A stretch of 64,000 bases of DNA from the NCBI RefSeq assembly GCF_030463565.1, contig NC_134653.1:28767150-28831149 (forward strand), read 5' to 3'. Shown here in pieces: positions 1-14,379 of the stretch; positions within the stretch are counted from its first letter, which is position 1, and each line of letters begins with the position of its first letter. A program made the translations under genes and the position numbers. The stretch comes from Pelecanus crispus. Taxonomy: Eukaryota; Chordata; Aves; Pelecaniformes; Pelecanidae. The notes beneath the pieces are model-generated. The model was given only the letters and a program-made list of their open reading frames with translations, was not told the DNA's origin and ran no database searches.

Positions 1-3000
1 TGCCTTTGCAGGATTTTGAGTATCCACAATGCAATTGTGAACAAGTCCCAGTAACATGTCAGCGATGCATGCCTCTGATCAAACACCTTTTGTGACACAT
101 GCAGGCTAATGCACCCCTTTAATTTTTTTCCTCGCATGACTCAGCCCACACCAGTCAATAAAAGATAGTCCATAAATCTGATGGGTGGGAGTAACAGAGT
201 AATAAAGAAAGGGAGAAGAGGTGAACCAAGGCTGATGCTGGGATTTTTTTTGTTTGTTTCCCTTTTTCATGAGCGAGTGAGCATCAGAGGGAAAGAGGGA
301 CAGTCTTTGGAACACAGTGGTAGAAAGATTCTCCCATTGACTGGCTTGACTCAGCAAACGAAATCCTTCCCCACATGGTGCGATGGAAAGCAGAGGGCAC
401 AGAAGGAGAGAAGTGATAGTAAAGCTGCGCCCAGCCCTTTAGCAGCAGCAAAAGCCAGATATGGAAATTGTTCCCTGAGCAGACAAGACCCAGAGTTGTT
501 TCTTTAGCTTTGCTTCGGCTCTTCTAAGTTTTTCTTGCTGTCAGGAAGACCTAGGTGAAAAGGGTGGGGAGAGGGGGGGATTTGTGCAATTCTTCCACTT
601 GAGTGTAGAGAACAGAGAGCAGAAGGTGCAGTGAGAAGCCTTTTAAAGTGGTTGTAGATGTGTGAGGTCTGATTCTGTTTTCAAAAATGTATCTGCTACA
701 TGTAAGTGCATGGGAGGTCATTAGAGCTCTGCTGCCTTTCGGGGGGTGAGGCAGGAGGGAGCTGGGCTGCAGAACGGGCAGGCAGCAGCTTCATGCTGCC
801 GGGAGTGAGAGCCACCGTGTGATCAGCAGGCTCTGGCAACAGGGGCAAGAGGGGAAAGAGGCTGGTTTTTACTCTCCTCAGCTAACGTCATTGCTAGCCA
901 CGGACAGACACTTATGTTTAAAATCACACCACTTGTTTGTGATTATGCTAAGGGTTACTCTGGAGATGAGTACAGCTAGCTGGCAGGGTTTTAAACATAG
1001 CAGTCCCTGTCTTTGGTGATCACCTAACATCCTGTTATTTACTGGATCTGAAAATAAAGTGTGTTTTACCAGAGCAAAGAATCTAACCTGTACTAAAAGG
1101 CAGGTATTTCCACATTGCTTTCCTGGTGGTAGGTATCCCTGGTTCATCCAGCAACCCTTGCTTCTTCCTTAGCCCGCCTCAAATCACTACTTACCTTGGA
1201 TGGATGGGGACCAGGGGCTTGTCATGTAGTCTTTTATTCAATAGGGGAAAAAAAAAAGATTAGTAGCTGTGTGTAGATTTATTTCTGAGGGAGAGACAGA
1301 TATAACAGTCCATGTGATAATTTTCTGAGGTTATAGGAATAGATATTCTCTCAGACAAAAATAAATGCTCTGATATTCATGCTGCACAGACACAATGTCT
1401 TGCCAATAATCATACTACTCATTAATGTTAAGATTCTTGTTGCATCTGAGCTAATCCATGATACGTCTATGACGGGCCACAAGTGAAGACAAAAAGGGAC
1501 AGATATGAAAGGAGAGATATGATAGGGTCTCAATTTAAGGCTGGCCATGGACTGTATATGACATTCTTGTAAGTAAACTGACAGTGTCCAGGTTTATAAT
1601 AGCTAAACTCCTCAGTTTTCTTTACGTAAACATTTCACTCTAATGGAATATTATACCCAGGACCGTGCTTCGGCAGACATGCATGTATATGAATTGCATA
1701 AAGATAGACCAATAGATAAATAGATATCTGGATTTAATAAACACTCACATTCTAACAGGAATAGGCTGGTGAAATCTTACAGAGAGGGAGGGAGAGACTG
1801 AAAGAAAATACAAAATGTTGTCCGGAGTTTACAGACTGGCACAACTGGAAGCACTCAGCATCAAAAGAATGAGGGGAGGGAAAGGCTGAGATGGAACAGG
1901 CAAATTCTACATTAATAATATTCTCCCATCTTGCGGCGAGGGATGGTGAACGAGCCAGTGAGGTGGGTGCCTGCTGTTTCTTCAGCGGCAAAATCACCAT
2001 CATCCAAATTGAAGAGTTTAACTTACGAACTATGGAAGTAGAAGGATTCAGATATGTTTTTCCAAAGTCAGAGGATCTGTAGGAGTTTATTTTCCATGAA
2101 AGTCAGGTATGTGATTTTGAAAATTTTGTCTTTGACTTCTCTTGGACACAGGAATGCTTTTCCAGTAGGGAGAGATTTTCTTCTGGACAATAATTTTCCT
2201 GTATACACTTCTTGACGTTTTCCCTACTCTCATTCACCAAAAAAAAGGGGGGAGGGGGGGAAGCCAAACAAAATCCTCCATTCCCTATCCCCTCCCAAAC
2301 AAATATCTCTTCCAATTCTTGCTCTGGGAACCAAAATCCTATAACAATGGCAGCTTTCTACTGAACTTGTTGAAATTGTACTACTTGACAGAATACGGTC
2401 CTGACAGCAGGCATGGAAAGTAGGAGGATTCTACGTCCAAGAGCCTACGTGGGAGGGCTCAAATAATTCCCTTTGGTTATTTCCCATGACTTCAGAATTC
2501 AAGGTAACTAGGTGAGAAGAAGGAAGAGCTTCCTGACAGTAAATGAGAAACAAATCAAACAGAAAAATGGACTTAAGCTGGGAAAATTGATTTCTAAGTT
2601 CCAGCTTGCCCACTCTGGTCTGTCTTTTAAACTAGCCTCGTCTATTACCCAAGAAAAGTCAGCGCAGCTATTACCTCAGCCCAGACACCCTCTTTTGCTC
2701 TGTTTTTACAGTGCCTGGGTTTATTTTTCTTCCCTTTATTTGGCTCTGTGCCATTTAATTGGCTAACATTCACCTTGGCTGGATATACCGAGGAAGGGAT
2801 GTTCATTGCTCCATCTGTGGTGTGCCCAGCGAAGCCCATTCTTCCCAAAGGGCTCATGCCATAGATTCTGTCTGCCATCATGTTGACCCACTGCATTTTG
2901 GGGAGCCAATGACTTCAGAAGCAAGTCCCTTTTTTAGCTGTCTTTAATTATTGTTCTGAGCTAGACTAAAGAAAAGATTTCCCTACTTTGCAAAGAAAAA

Positions 3001-3202
3001 GCAATAAAATAAAGGGGGCTGCACAGTGCAAAGCAGCCAGGAGAAGAGCACAAGTGGAGCCCCCACACGCGTGTGGGCACCGCGTACTCTCCCACCAGGG
3101 ATCTGGCAATCTTGCATGCATGAATTGCCTTGCAACGGCCACTCGGCTGTCATTCTGTCAGGCCCATTTACAAATCGCATAACAGGTTTAATTTTGAAAT
3201 CT
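1..3202. other. Intergenic left flank, no gene supported
   Basis: I read both strands and found no exon I recognise. The open frames here are short (at most 108 codons), have no family motifs, and several overlap each other on opposite strands as expected by chance. The stretch at about 2740-2935 has balanced composition and could be conserved non-coding DNA, but I cannot show that without an alignment. Confidence 0.6.
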
Positions 3203-3223
3203 CCCCCCCCCCCCCCCCCCCCC
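3203..3223. repeat. Poly-C tract (21 C)
   Basis: An uninterrupted run of 21 C. Such runs are prone to length errors in sequencing and to length variation between individuals, so the exact count should not be trusted. Confidence 0.9.
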
Positions 3224-6200
3224 TTATTTTTGCTGAAATGGATTTACAATGAAAGTATTTGAAAAGGAATAATTATCTATATGAGCAACAGCACACAATG
3301 CCTGCAGCCTGCAGCGTGGGGGTCGGGCACGATCAGAAGAAATAAGTCTTAAGTCTGAAATCTGCTTTTAGACATGTCTACATATTTACAAAGAGCTAGA
3401 TATTTGTAAATACCAATAAAATAGCTGATGGATATGTAGATGACATGATTTTAAATTGTGTGTGTATACGTCAGACATGTGAAGCCTGATTTCAGCTTTT
3501 ATTTTTCTTGTGCTAAACACCATGTCTTAAAATAAGACTCCAACCATATGATTGTGTGCATTTTATATCTGAAGTGATATTCACCAAGAAATTGGTTACC
3601 AAAACCTTAGAAGTGCTTTCCAGAGCATTCCAGCCCAATTTATATTTTAAAAAGGGCAACCAGTTTGCTCTCTGAAAGTGCAGGAGAGCCCGTTTTATGC
3701 AGTAGTGGACATGAAGCTGAAGCTTTTTCTATAGTCTCTGTCCATTTCTCTCAGTGAATTGAATCCAGTCAAAGGTCAAACTGGCCAGAGGCACTTTTAT
3801 TGTCATGGTAACCATGACTTAATCAAACAATCCTGAGATTCCAGGTTTGTGGGAACAGGCAAAGATCTGAAGAGACTGGAATTAATCAATCAAAGGGGGC
3901 AGGGAAGAAAATCCTAAGATATATGACTTATCCTTCCAAATCTATTACTCTGTCCTTAAACACACAAGAATTATGCCTTGGACAAAGCCTCTTTTCAGAC
4001 CAAATACCTCTGATTTTTGTTTTCTTGTCCTTTGCATCAAATTTCCTAACATACCTCTGTCCTACAGCAATCAAACCTCAGCCCAGATTTAACCAACAAG
4101 AGAGAAAGAGGGGAAACAACAATTTAGGAAAGATGAAGTTTATTTTGTAAAAAGCCGCTTAAAGGGAAAAAAAAAGAGGAAAAGGAAAACCAAGGAAGAA
4201 TGCAACCCACCACCTTTGATTTGAAAACCTATTTAAGCTTGTTAGTCGTGACCTAATGCAGATCTACAGGCAGTAAATGCATTTTTAAAGTTGCTTTGCT
4301 TTCTGGCCAACTGCTGCATCTTCTTGGGATCTCAAGGCTGTGGGGCTTGCTGTTGTCTCAAGCACTGGAGTCATTCAGCAGTCCTGAGTTCATACAGCCT
4401 CTGCTCTTTTCTGAGAGCTCAGCTGCTTAAAGACTGTTTTGAGGCACCTGGTGAGCGCTGGGGGTTGGTTAACCTGGAACTCAGCTGAAGCTAGGGCTAT
4501 TCTTTTAAAAGGATATTTTGTGTATCTTTGTTTTTATTTCAGAAGCAATTTGCATATGTCTTACCTGCTGTATTTTTCTTGTGAATCTAATGGTTGTGTT
4601 TCTCAGAGGAAGAGGTGGACCTGTAGCTTCTGCTCCACCACCATACTAATGGGGAAAAAGTCTTGTGTTTTTTTGGGGACCTGACTGCAAACTATGTCCA
4701 CGTGCCATTAAACCCCCAAAATAATTGTTGCTTTGGCTTCTAATAAAGTTAATGGCTTGTTTTGGCTTCCTCTGCCCAGAGGAGAGAGAAATAAAACAGT
4801 AAAATCATGGGGGTATGACAAGAGTAGGAGGGCTTTGCTAAAGTGTTGGTGGCAGTAGGTTTGACTCGTTATACCTGGTTAAGTGGAGGTATCACATGTT
4901 CTTTCCCAATTTTAGAGAAGAATTAGCTAGAAACCTGAAATATATTTGCTCTTGGAGGCTTTACTGAAATCGGGTGTCTGGCAGGTGGGATTGGTTGCAT
5001 AGTATACATGCTCAGTTACACACTGTGATATACAGTCATGGAAATATTGAAAAGCTGCTGGCTGTTACGCCATACTGGAAGCCTAGTTTTGTAAGTTCAC
5101 CTTTCTGCCCTGCTCTCAAATGCAAGGCAGGCTGAGAAGCAGCCGCTTATTGTCCAGTGACTACTCTGTCCTAGGGAGATTGCTGCTGAAATTGTGCTAT
5201 ATTCATGTTATATAAGGAAATGCAGGTAATCACTTGCAAACCCCAAACGTAACTATTCTAATGGCAATCAGAGCATGAAAAGAGCTGATTGCTTCTTGTT
5301 CTTAATGTAGAGGTATCCTTACAACAAAATGTATCCTCTCAATGCTATTGTGGGTGATCTCAGCAAACATACTCTAATGGGTGAATTGTGCCCGAAAACA
5401 AGCTCCTTTCTTGCTGCCGGATGAGCAGGGGGTCACCTGCAGAGATAGCTGTTGGTAGTTAAAATATGCAGAAAAAAATCATATAATAGAGCATAGCAGA
5501 CAGACAGAACTCCACGGAGTGCAAAAATACTGGCAGGATGGAAGAGAAATTACTGAAGCCTGAGCATCAAACAGGGAAAGGGGAAATTGGTAGTTGAGGA
5601 GGTCTGGAAAGAAGGAACACTGACCTGTGTCCAAGGAGGATGTGACCTTCAGGTGTAAGAAAAGAAAGGTCCCCTTTTGGCTTGGCTGTAAGGACGCCAC
5701 TGGTACTCCTGAGAGTGCTTGTGAAAAGGAGACATTTGAAGCCACATGGGAGGAATGGAAAAGGGACTCAACGTGGAAGAATAGCAAAGTTTAGAAAACA
5801 ACAGGAAGGAGGAGGCAGAAGGCTGATCATGTCAAGAGGGAGCCTTTTCCAAGATCTGTATGTACAGGAGCAAACAAAGGAAATAGAAAATAAGAGTGGA
5901 GATGAAATGGGAGAAAAGAACAGGGAGATAAAAAATGGGATTTAGGGGATTGGATGAGCAACTACATGAGCAGAGAGAGTGTGACACTTCTGGCATGGGG
6001 GTAAGACTCACTTAATGGCAGAACAAGAAAAAAGTTTAAGAGGAAGAAAGGCTGTATAGGGCCTGCTCTGAGGATGAACAGGGGCTATAGTTAGGGACAG
6101 TGGTATCAACAAAATTGAGGAGAGTTTTGATGGTTTTTGATGGGGAAAGGCTTTTCTTAATTTCTTGTCCAGTGTGTCAAATAATCTTTACAGACCAGGG

Positions 6201-9200
6201 CAAAGAGCAGCACTGATAGAGATGAATCACTGCCCTCCTGCAGAAGTGCTGAGCACCCTTCCTATCAAAACTACTAGGAGCAGCAGTGACTCAGCACCAC
6301 TGTGAAAGAAGCCTTAAATCCTCTTTGGTTCTAATCTGTTGATCTTCTCAGGACAAGACTGAAGAAATTGGTGAGATGAGGGACCATGGGCAGGTTGTAC
6401 ACAGAGCCAGCTCCGCACATGACCTATGCTGAAATGAAATGCAAATATGGGAGGTAAAAGCCCCTGTAAAACTCTTCCCCCTTTGCAAAAATACACTCCA
6501 AGTTAGCTTTAACACTTAAGTACCATGGTTCCTGAATGCTACCTTTAAAGGTTAAAGCATTTAAACTATAGGAACAGCCAGGGGCAAAAAGAGGCCCATT
6601 TCAATTTGATATCTTGAGGTCCTGCAGAAAGCCAGACTGAGGGGTCTCTGAGCTCTTTGTGCTTTCCTTCCCTCCTGAACCTGAGATGGCTCTGAGGCCC
6701 AAGCTGGGCTGTGTTTCACTATCCTTCTTTCTTTCTTTCCCTATGTTGTAGTAAATTAGCCATTTCCAAAGGGCTCAAGCAGGAAGGGAAATTCTCCATC
6801 CCTGACTTGCATGCTGCACATAGCTGCTTTGCAGTAAGGAACTGAAAGTAGATCAGGAAAGACTGGTGCATGAAGAGAAGAGCTGCACTTCTGCCAAGGG
6901 TTCAAAGCTTTGTGGAGACAAGCAACATCCCTGTGCCACCATGAGCACTGCCAGGGACAAGTGGGACTGGCCCCAAGCAGTGTCACTGTCTTCTCAGGGG
7001 GGGCTCATCTGCTTTTCATGGTAGATCAGAGGACACCTGCCTTCCCTGGAGGGATCAGGATCTGTCCCAGCACGCCGCGATGGACAGCAGTTTTTTTCAT
7101 ATTTCCCAACATTTATCTTGTCCCTGTTCTTTGAGGCAGGTGCAGGCCTGACTCGTACTGTTTCACACAGCATCTAGCCCTGCTCCTGGTCAGTCTGTTA
7201 GGTGTTACTGCAATACAAATAGCAGGACTGTCCTGGTGTACGATGAATGTTTAGCTTGCAGAGATATGAGAACACCCTGCGGACTTTACCCCACACTGTA
7301 ATCGAAAGAGTACTCCTCAGTTTACTCTAGCCTAAGCCTTTCTGCAAGCTGCTGCCTTTTACTGTATTATCTGGTATGATAGCAATGATATTAATAGCAG
7401 GAACCTTCCTTGCAAAGAACCAATTGCAGCTATAGCGCAGCTGCCATTGCACTCCTTGCCTGCACTGCTATCTCTCTGCACAAGAAAACACTTCCAGGTT
7501 TACTCCAATGGTCACAATTAATGGAGATCTCCGTCCATTTATCCTGCATCAGCATAAACAGTCCTATCTGCAGGTGGTGCCTGCTGTCAGCTCCCACCCT
7601 TTAAAATTATGCTGGAACTTCCTTGTACTCAGATATGTGAGCGAAGGTCTCCAACACTTTGTTGGCAAGAGCAAGGCTGAAGGTGACTACTGGGGAATGG
7701 AAGTGTAAAATCTTTCTGGGAGCCCTGCCACATAGATGCCTTCTACCATTGTGCTTCCCTCTTTTAAAGAGATCTCTTCAAAAACCTTTACAAATATATG
7801 GGGGGGATTTGCAAGTGATCATTTAAGGGATCAGGAAAGCCCAACTACTTGATAAAGTTCTTTTACCTTTAGTAAAAGAATGTTAATACTGGAAAGCTTC
7901 CGTGTGCTCTCACAGGGTTGTCCTTACAAAGAGATGTCTTAGAATAGCTGCTTTTCAGGAATGAAGAATAACTGTGTGTGACCAGGAAAGCTTTCTGAGG
8001 GTATCTTCCAAGGCTTGCTGTTTTTCATGGGAACAGATAAAGTTCTGAGAGCCACTTCTCTGTTATCACGATAGACCTTGCTCCTACTGTTATAACTTTG
8101 CACAGCTACACGGGCAGGCTTCAGTCCTTTATAGGACAGTTGACTTTCTCTGCTGGTGAGAAATCTGAATAATGCTGACTATTGAGTGCTCAATAACATA
8201 CTTTCTGGAATATATTTTTTAGGGGCAAATGTTACCTGCACCAAGCAAAGCCTGTAAACTGCATGTATAGCTTAAGAAACTTACTGTCCAAGTACTTGGA
8301 AGAGACCACTCAGAGTCCTACCAGATGAGTTTCATCATATTCTCTATCAGATATTCAGTATCTTCATTCTGCCCTCTGTGTAGCCTGGGACTGTGGCTTT
8401 TCCAGGGAACTCTGAATTCCACAAGTTTCTGCTTCCACGTTATTAAGCTCCAATGTGACATTTCTCAATAGCATCATTCGGAACAAGATCATACCGAGAT
8501 ACACTCATTTCTTTGTTGGTCTTCATCTGATTTATAAAATAGTTCTAAATAATCACAAATTCTGATATATAGCCTTCAACTATCTCTCCAAATAGATCCT
8601 ACAAAAGTCTATAATGGACTTTTCGTCAGATGTGTTAAGGCATAGAAGCAACATGCGAAGATGATTGGAAAACTTCAGCATGGAGGTGTTTTTTCCAAAT
8701 AATGATGTGCAGAATCTTTTGTTATGAATCTCAAAATTCCTGAGGAAGGACTAAGTGGATATGTCCAAGATGTCTTGCTAGATGATGTAAGGACAAAGGT
8801 CTAAAAATTAGTTCCAAAACTTTTGTGTGTGAAGGTTGGGGTGGAAAGCACCTGACTCAGTTTGATCAGAGGAAAATATCTAATACCTAAATATAAATCA
8901 ATTCCTCCTCTAAAAAGAAAAAAAGTAACATCCATTAAAATTTTTTTAAGAATAAAACTAATTCTGCCTCCCTGCATTTTTATTACAAAAAACCCCTTCT
9001 GAGCTCATGAAAAGAGAATTATACTGCTAAACGAAGCCTGGAGTCCTATTCTGACCTCACTTTGCAACAGCATGTGAATATGAAGTTCAGTAGAAGTTGA
9101 TGAATTTACACCCCTTAGTGTCCGCTTGCAGAGTATGCAAGCATTGAATCAGAGCCCCAGCAGTGCGAGACATGCAGGCAGGAAGCTGCATCAAGCTGCT

Positions 9201-12200
9201 TTTGAGGAAATCACACTTTTCAGATAAATATTAGTCAGATGCCAACATTTTTCTCTCCAGGATGTGTGTGCTCTTTGAATGTTTAGAGTAAAAATGTGGT
9301 GCTAGGGATTGGGAATATAGTTTTCACATATTTGATTACTTCAGCATTAAAGCAGCATGATAATATTAGCGGTAGCCTTTAACATGAACTTTGTTCTGTA
9401 ACTTCCAGGCTACAAAAACTAATGAGGAGTAAAATTGGGGAAAAACAAGTCTTCCGACAAGCTGGTCTTCAGCACCTTTTTAATGGATAACAGATTTGCT
9501 GTCATCACATATCACTTGGAATATATTATGACAAGACACACAAGCTAATATAATGCATTGTCTACAAAAGGCTGGTAATGGGTATATATTAGTGAATTTC
9601 CTTTAAACTTGATAGAGGATGAATCAGTTCCAGTTACAGAAGCTTTTGAATAGTTTTCTCTGAAGAAGCTAAACCCAGAGTGTCCCAGTGCTGATACCCA
9701 AAGTAATCAGACAGCATCAGATACTTTGTTATAGAAGTTGCAAAATGGTCTCTTTGCTTCCATGAAATTTGGAAAGCAAAGCATGAGAGGAGTTTCTAAA
9801 TTAGTTTCAGCACTTAAGAACAAGTTTTCAGGGAAGCACAGGACCCAGGCGGGTAATAAGAAATGTCAGGTTTTCACTGTACTGAGTTCTGTTCCTAGAG
9901 GTACAGTCTGTTTGATGCACCCTGAGTCTGGCTCATTTTCATTTCCAGTATGCAGATGTGAATCCTGGATGGGTGTTTTTCAACCCTTACAACTTACTGA
10001 CTGCTGGGTGCTTGCTGCTTTCATAGGGTTAGCTAGCAGGGAGAGCTCTAGAGAGTGTAAAAGCATCAAATGTTACTTCCCATACAGGGTGATGAGAGAG
10101 ATGTAAACCTAAAACTTAAACCCAAATACCTTGTGTTATTAAAAGAATAGTACGTGAAAAGCATTTTTTTATTAAAAAAAAAAGTTTGATCAACGGAGCA
10201 GTATTAGCTGATGTGAATGCATGCTTCCCTGCAGCAGGCACAACTGTTTCTCTAATCAGCTACTGTCAAGACTCCCTCTTCTGCTCTGTTTCTTCCCTAG
10301 CTGTAAATGGCAGATCTAGAAATATATCCCACTTCCTTGTCCTGGTTTTGCCTTTTCAGTCAAGAAAGTATAGTGCACACTTAAAACACTTTAAAAAGTG
10401 CTCTTCAAACTTCTCCAGGCAGGTCGATGGGTAGTTGAAACTGGAATGACCCAGGAGCACTGAGTCATCTGCTGAATTTCCCCCCCGCCCTCCACTTCTA
10501 CAAGCAATGATTTGTTTTCCTCCTTCCTCTTAATTAGCTCTATAATACACTCAGATTGTAAAGTGAACTCAATTTTGTGTCTCTTATATTATCTGTAGTG
10601 TCTCATTAGCCTTGGTACCATTATAACCCCTCTCTGAATCATCATTTGTATATGGATGTTTGACATATCAGCTGATTGTCCCTTCTTCTCTTTCCTTTCC
10701 CATTTCTTCTGAAAAGCAATGAAGCTATTTCTGTTGATACTCAAATATTGCAATTTCTCCCACTATCACTAATAGCATAATGGCATTATGAAGAACCTTC
10801 CTGCAATGCATTTTTGTGTGACGTAACGCAAAGAAGGCGGAACTCAATGGAAACATCATTAAAAGTTACCCTCTTAAAATTCATTCACATAAGAAAAAGC
10901 AGAAGTTTGGACCAAGTAAATGTTGTTCTTTGGGGACTGCATTGAATGAAATATTCCCAGAACAGTTTCAGTCAGGGCAGATTTGACATGGGAGAAGGTA
11001 CCATAATGTTTATATGCATATGACCATAAAGTAGGCTCTAGTGCACAGAAAATAGGTGTCTACGTGCCACTGCAGACCACTGTGTCACAAAACTGGTCCT
11101 GTTTTCACCATTCTTATAGGGTGTGGTGAGAATAATTTCCCTAGGCTTATAAACATTTCTCCAGATATATGCTAAAATGGGATTTAGTGTCTCCTGCTTC
11201 TATATATCAGACAGTCAAAGTAATGTTAAGCTCCCTTGGGCTTTCTCAGGTCTATGTGATGTATCATGAGATTCTCGCATGCATATTGCTTTATTTTTGT
11301 TTTCTTGACACCCATAGTTGCAACCTGTTTTTTTCTTCTTCTGGAGATCTTTGTACAGGGAGCTGCCACTTTTTAAAAATAAAATAATTAGACACCCCCC
11401 CCCTTTTTTTTTCCTTTTCTTTTTTCCTCCCAACAAATTCTGGCAGGTTTTTAGTATGTGGTATCCCACATTTTTCTAGTGTTTTTCTTTGCTCAGCTTC
11501 CCTGTTGTCTCATTTCATGTGGTCTCACTTGAGTCTAGCTTTAAGTATGATAAGGTCTTTTGTTTTTCTATTCATCTTGTCTTCACAGCCACATTTATTT
11601 TTCCTGTTTGAAGCCAGGGAAAAATTTCTTAGTGTTACAGTGCTGATGTAGTGGTACCCAGAAAGCCAGAAAATGCATCTCAAGAAGCATGGCTTATATG
11701 TACAAATGAAGTTGCGTGCACAGAGAGCGTGCACTTTGCTGGATTGGGGCTTTTCCTTGATGCAGTTTTGCAATGTGTTTGAGAAATTATTTTGCTGCAG
11801 CAATGGGATCCTGAGCTATCAGGCTTTCCTCATTCTGTGGTCTCCTGAAAGGGCATATTATTAGGAACCATCTTAGAAAACTACAGTTCTTTGCTCTACA
11901 AGACTAGGGAACATTGTGTTCAATTGGTGTCCTTGATGGATTTTAGTTTTGCAGAATTTTGTTCTTGCTATTTAAAAAAGAAATCTCTAATGTTTAGGGC
12001 TCAGTTAGGGGCTTACTTGAGAGAAGTAGTGCTTGGTGAGGTCAGCCTGCCTGGGGGTATCACTGAAAGACCTGATGCTGCTGCAGATCTGCTGCAAAGG
12101 CACTTTGGTGGCCCTTGCCTAGGCTCTGCCCAGTGCTGGCAGGCAATGCCGGGGCAGGAGAGCGCTGGTTGCTGTGTTGGTGCTTGGGGAGGCAATGGGC

Positions 12201-13117
12201 ACTTCTGCAGAAAAATTTACGGCCCAGCACCTGCCCGGCTTCATTTTCCTCTCTGTATGTCCCAGGGAAAGGAAAAGCACTGACAAACAGTGCAGTGAAA
12301 GGTGGCAATGAAATGCATGTGAAAGCAGGTGGTGGGCTTGAGTCTGTACTTTTCCAAATGCAATAGTTTTGTCTATGCATCCCCCAGCAAGTAGCTCATT
12401 GGGGAGATCCCTGTTGTTACTTGGTTAATTAAACATTAACAAGTAAGTGTTACCTTGCACAGGTAGGTCAGGACTTGCACAGAAATTAGAAGGCTCCCTT
12501 TCCATCACTTGCTTTATTTTAGCTTTTGGAATGGGTGAGGATTTGTTTTCCTCTCCTGAGTAGTCACACTGTTATGATGGAGAAGCTGAAGGGCCCAATT
12601 ACCCACCCCGTGATGTTGTTTGTGAAGCAATTAGAACTGACAGAGTGTGATTAAAACCAAGAAGTTATCACTTTTTTCTTGATGCAGGAGGGGTGACTGT
12701 TTACAGATGAATACGCAGCAAATCTACAATGGGAATAATTTCCTCACCCACTATGTAATTTCCTCTACTTCATTACTGGCTGAATGTATATAGCTGTATA
12801 GTTTTTTGCGCATGAATTAACACTTGTAGCTAATAGCAGTAAACTCACAAATGGACTGTTACTTTTTATAGCCTTTTAGCAGAGTCAGCCTAATGGAGCA
12901 AAACTGTTAACAAATTAAGATACATTTGACAGGGCTTCAAGCAGGAATCATAACCCACAAGTCACCGTTTGGGATGCACATGCAAAGCTATCTGTAAAAC
13001 TAGCCTGTATCTCAGCTGGTATGTGATGGCAAGTGCTGAACCACAAAAAAAAGAGTTAACGCAATAGTTTTCTGTTCTTGGTGAGATTTTCAGAGCGAGG
13101 AACTGACTTCCTTTAAT
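3224..13117. other. Intergenic, no gene supported
   Basis: No coding exon, RNA gene or intact mobile element is recognisable on either strand. The longest open frame (9738-10106, 122 codons, plus) shows no domain, no splice context and no conserved-looking motif. The only element I can point to is the palindromic X-box-like site at 3799-3818. A CRE/C-EBP-like string occurs at about 10819-10833 but is isolated. Confidence 0.6.
3799..3818 (+). promoter_or_regulatory. X-box / RFX-like palindrome
   Basis: Bases 3802-3818 form an inverted repeat with 8-bp arms (gtcatggt / accatgac) around a single A. Bases 3799-3812 match the known X-box/EF-C consensus GTTGCCATGGTAAC at 12 of 14 positions. TCF/LEF-like and homeodomain-like strings (atcaaacaatcc, aatcaatcaaagg) follow within 90 bases, so the cluster could be an enhancer. 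Function is inferred only from the motif. Confidence 0.4.
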
Positions 13118-13172
13118 GTTTGTAAAGAGCCTGTCACATCTGTAGTGCTACAGTATATAAAATAATAACAGT
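13118..13172 (+). repeat. Possible MIR-type SINE 3' tail
   Basis: The stretch runs from a tttgtaaagagcctgtcac-like block into gtgctac and an AT-rich ataaaataataa tail. This resembles the 3' end of amniote MIR elements. The match is weak and no 5' part is visible. Confidence 0.25.
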
Positions 13173-14379
13173 AGTCAGAGTAAGAATAAGTCATATTTGT
13201 CTACTTAAGGCACTGTATATATTTTAGACATTGTATGATTATCAGGCTACAGGAACATCTGATCTTCTGGGGAGAGTGTCTTTAAGCCATGAAGAGCATA
13301 TATATGACAGTACAAATGCAGGGCTTGTGGTGTTGGCTGCCTCAGCATGAAACAAACTGGAATAAGAATGGCTGTAAGAGCTATCAGATATATTCAAAAC
13401 AAGACACCTTTTCTAGCAGACACCCTGCTACAGCCTAACAGGGTGTGGGGTTTCTGCAGGAAGTATGTGGCTTCAGCTCCATTTGGTGGGTTTTGGTTTT
13501 GGGTTTTTTGGGGGGTTTGGTTGGTTGGTTGGGTTTTTTTAAGTGAAGAAGTGGAGGTGGCTGGGCAGAGACTGCGTTTGCAGAGCAGCTGGATGTGCGC
13601 TGGCTCCGCTGGTGCATGGGAGTTAATGCAGAGCAGCTGCCCACCTCGGAGCTTTCTGCCTCTCCTAGTCCGTGGCTTTCAACCCTGTCATTCCACTTTT
13701 TCTTAGGGGTTTCATAGAGTATCTGATCTCTCTTACCTCTTCAAACCCCATCTCAAAGACAATCTTTCAGTCCGCTCTAGCTCTTCCCTTGTTTTGGAGC
13801 TGGCTGATGGGGTGCTTGCATCTGACATGGGTTCATTTTCTGCCTCGCCTTTCCACAACTTGACACTGCATTTGGTAAGACAGAGATGCGACGTATGTCT
13901 TGAAGCCCCAGTGTAAGCTGTACCTTACCAGGGAGCTTTCCTCCAGTGCATTCTTATTATTGGAGCTTGTTGACTATGTGCAGCATCACATCATGCATCT
14001 GCGCATGCTCTTATTGAGGAGTTCAGTCTATGCCACCAGTTCCTTGATTGCTATGCTAACTAGTAACTCACAGCCCAGACTTAGAGACATCCAGGTTGTT
14101 TTTAGTCCTCTTTCTCTATCTTGAACCTTCACTCCCCCCTAGGCTTGCTAAAACTTCATTCAACATAACATGAAGGCTTGTTCTCTTCCTTATACCTTGT
14201 GATATTCTGCTAAGAACGTCCAATGTTACAGTTCCAGCATAATTATATTCCCCCATAGGTGTAAAATGTGTCTGCATCAATAGCTTATTAAAAGAGTGTA
14301 GTAAAAGTTATGACCCCACAGTTCTGCTATTAATATAACAATTCAGAGCCAAGAAAACTCCCTGATCATTCTTATGCCT
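13173..14379. other. Intergenic, G/T-rich tract, no gene
   Basis: No exon recognised. Bases 13485-13540 are a G/T-only tract with repeated ggtttt and ggtt units and one G6 run. It has enough G runs to form a G-quadruplex on the plus strand. It is not a telomere repeat (TTAGGG). Confidence 0.6.

Noticed and set aside
11891-12283. 130-codon plus-strand frame with overlapping minus-strand frames
   Set aside because: No family motif, and three other frames of similar length cover the same bases.
13485-13540. Telomere-like G/T tract
   Set aside because: Units are GGTTTT and GGTT, not the vertebrate TTAGGG repeat; it is a simple G/T-rich repeat.
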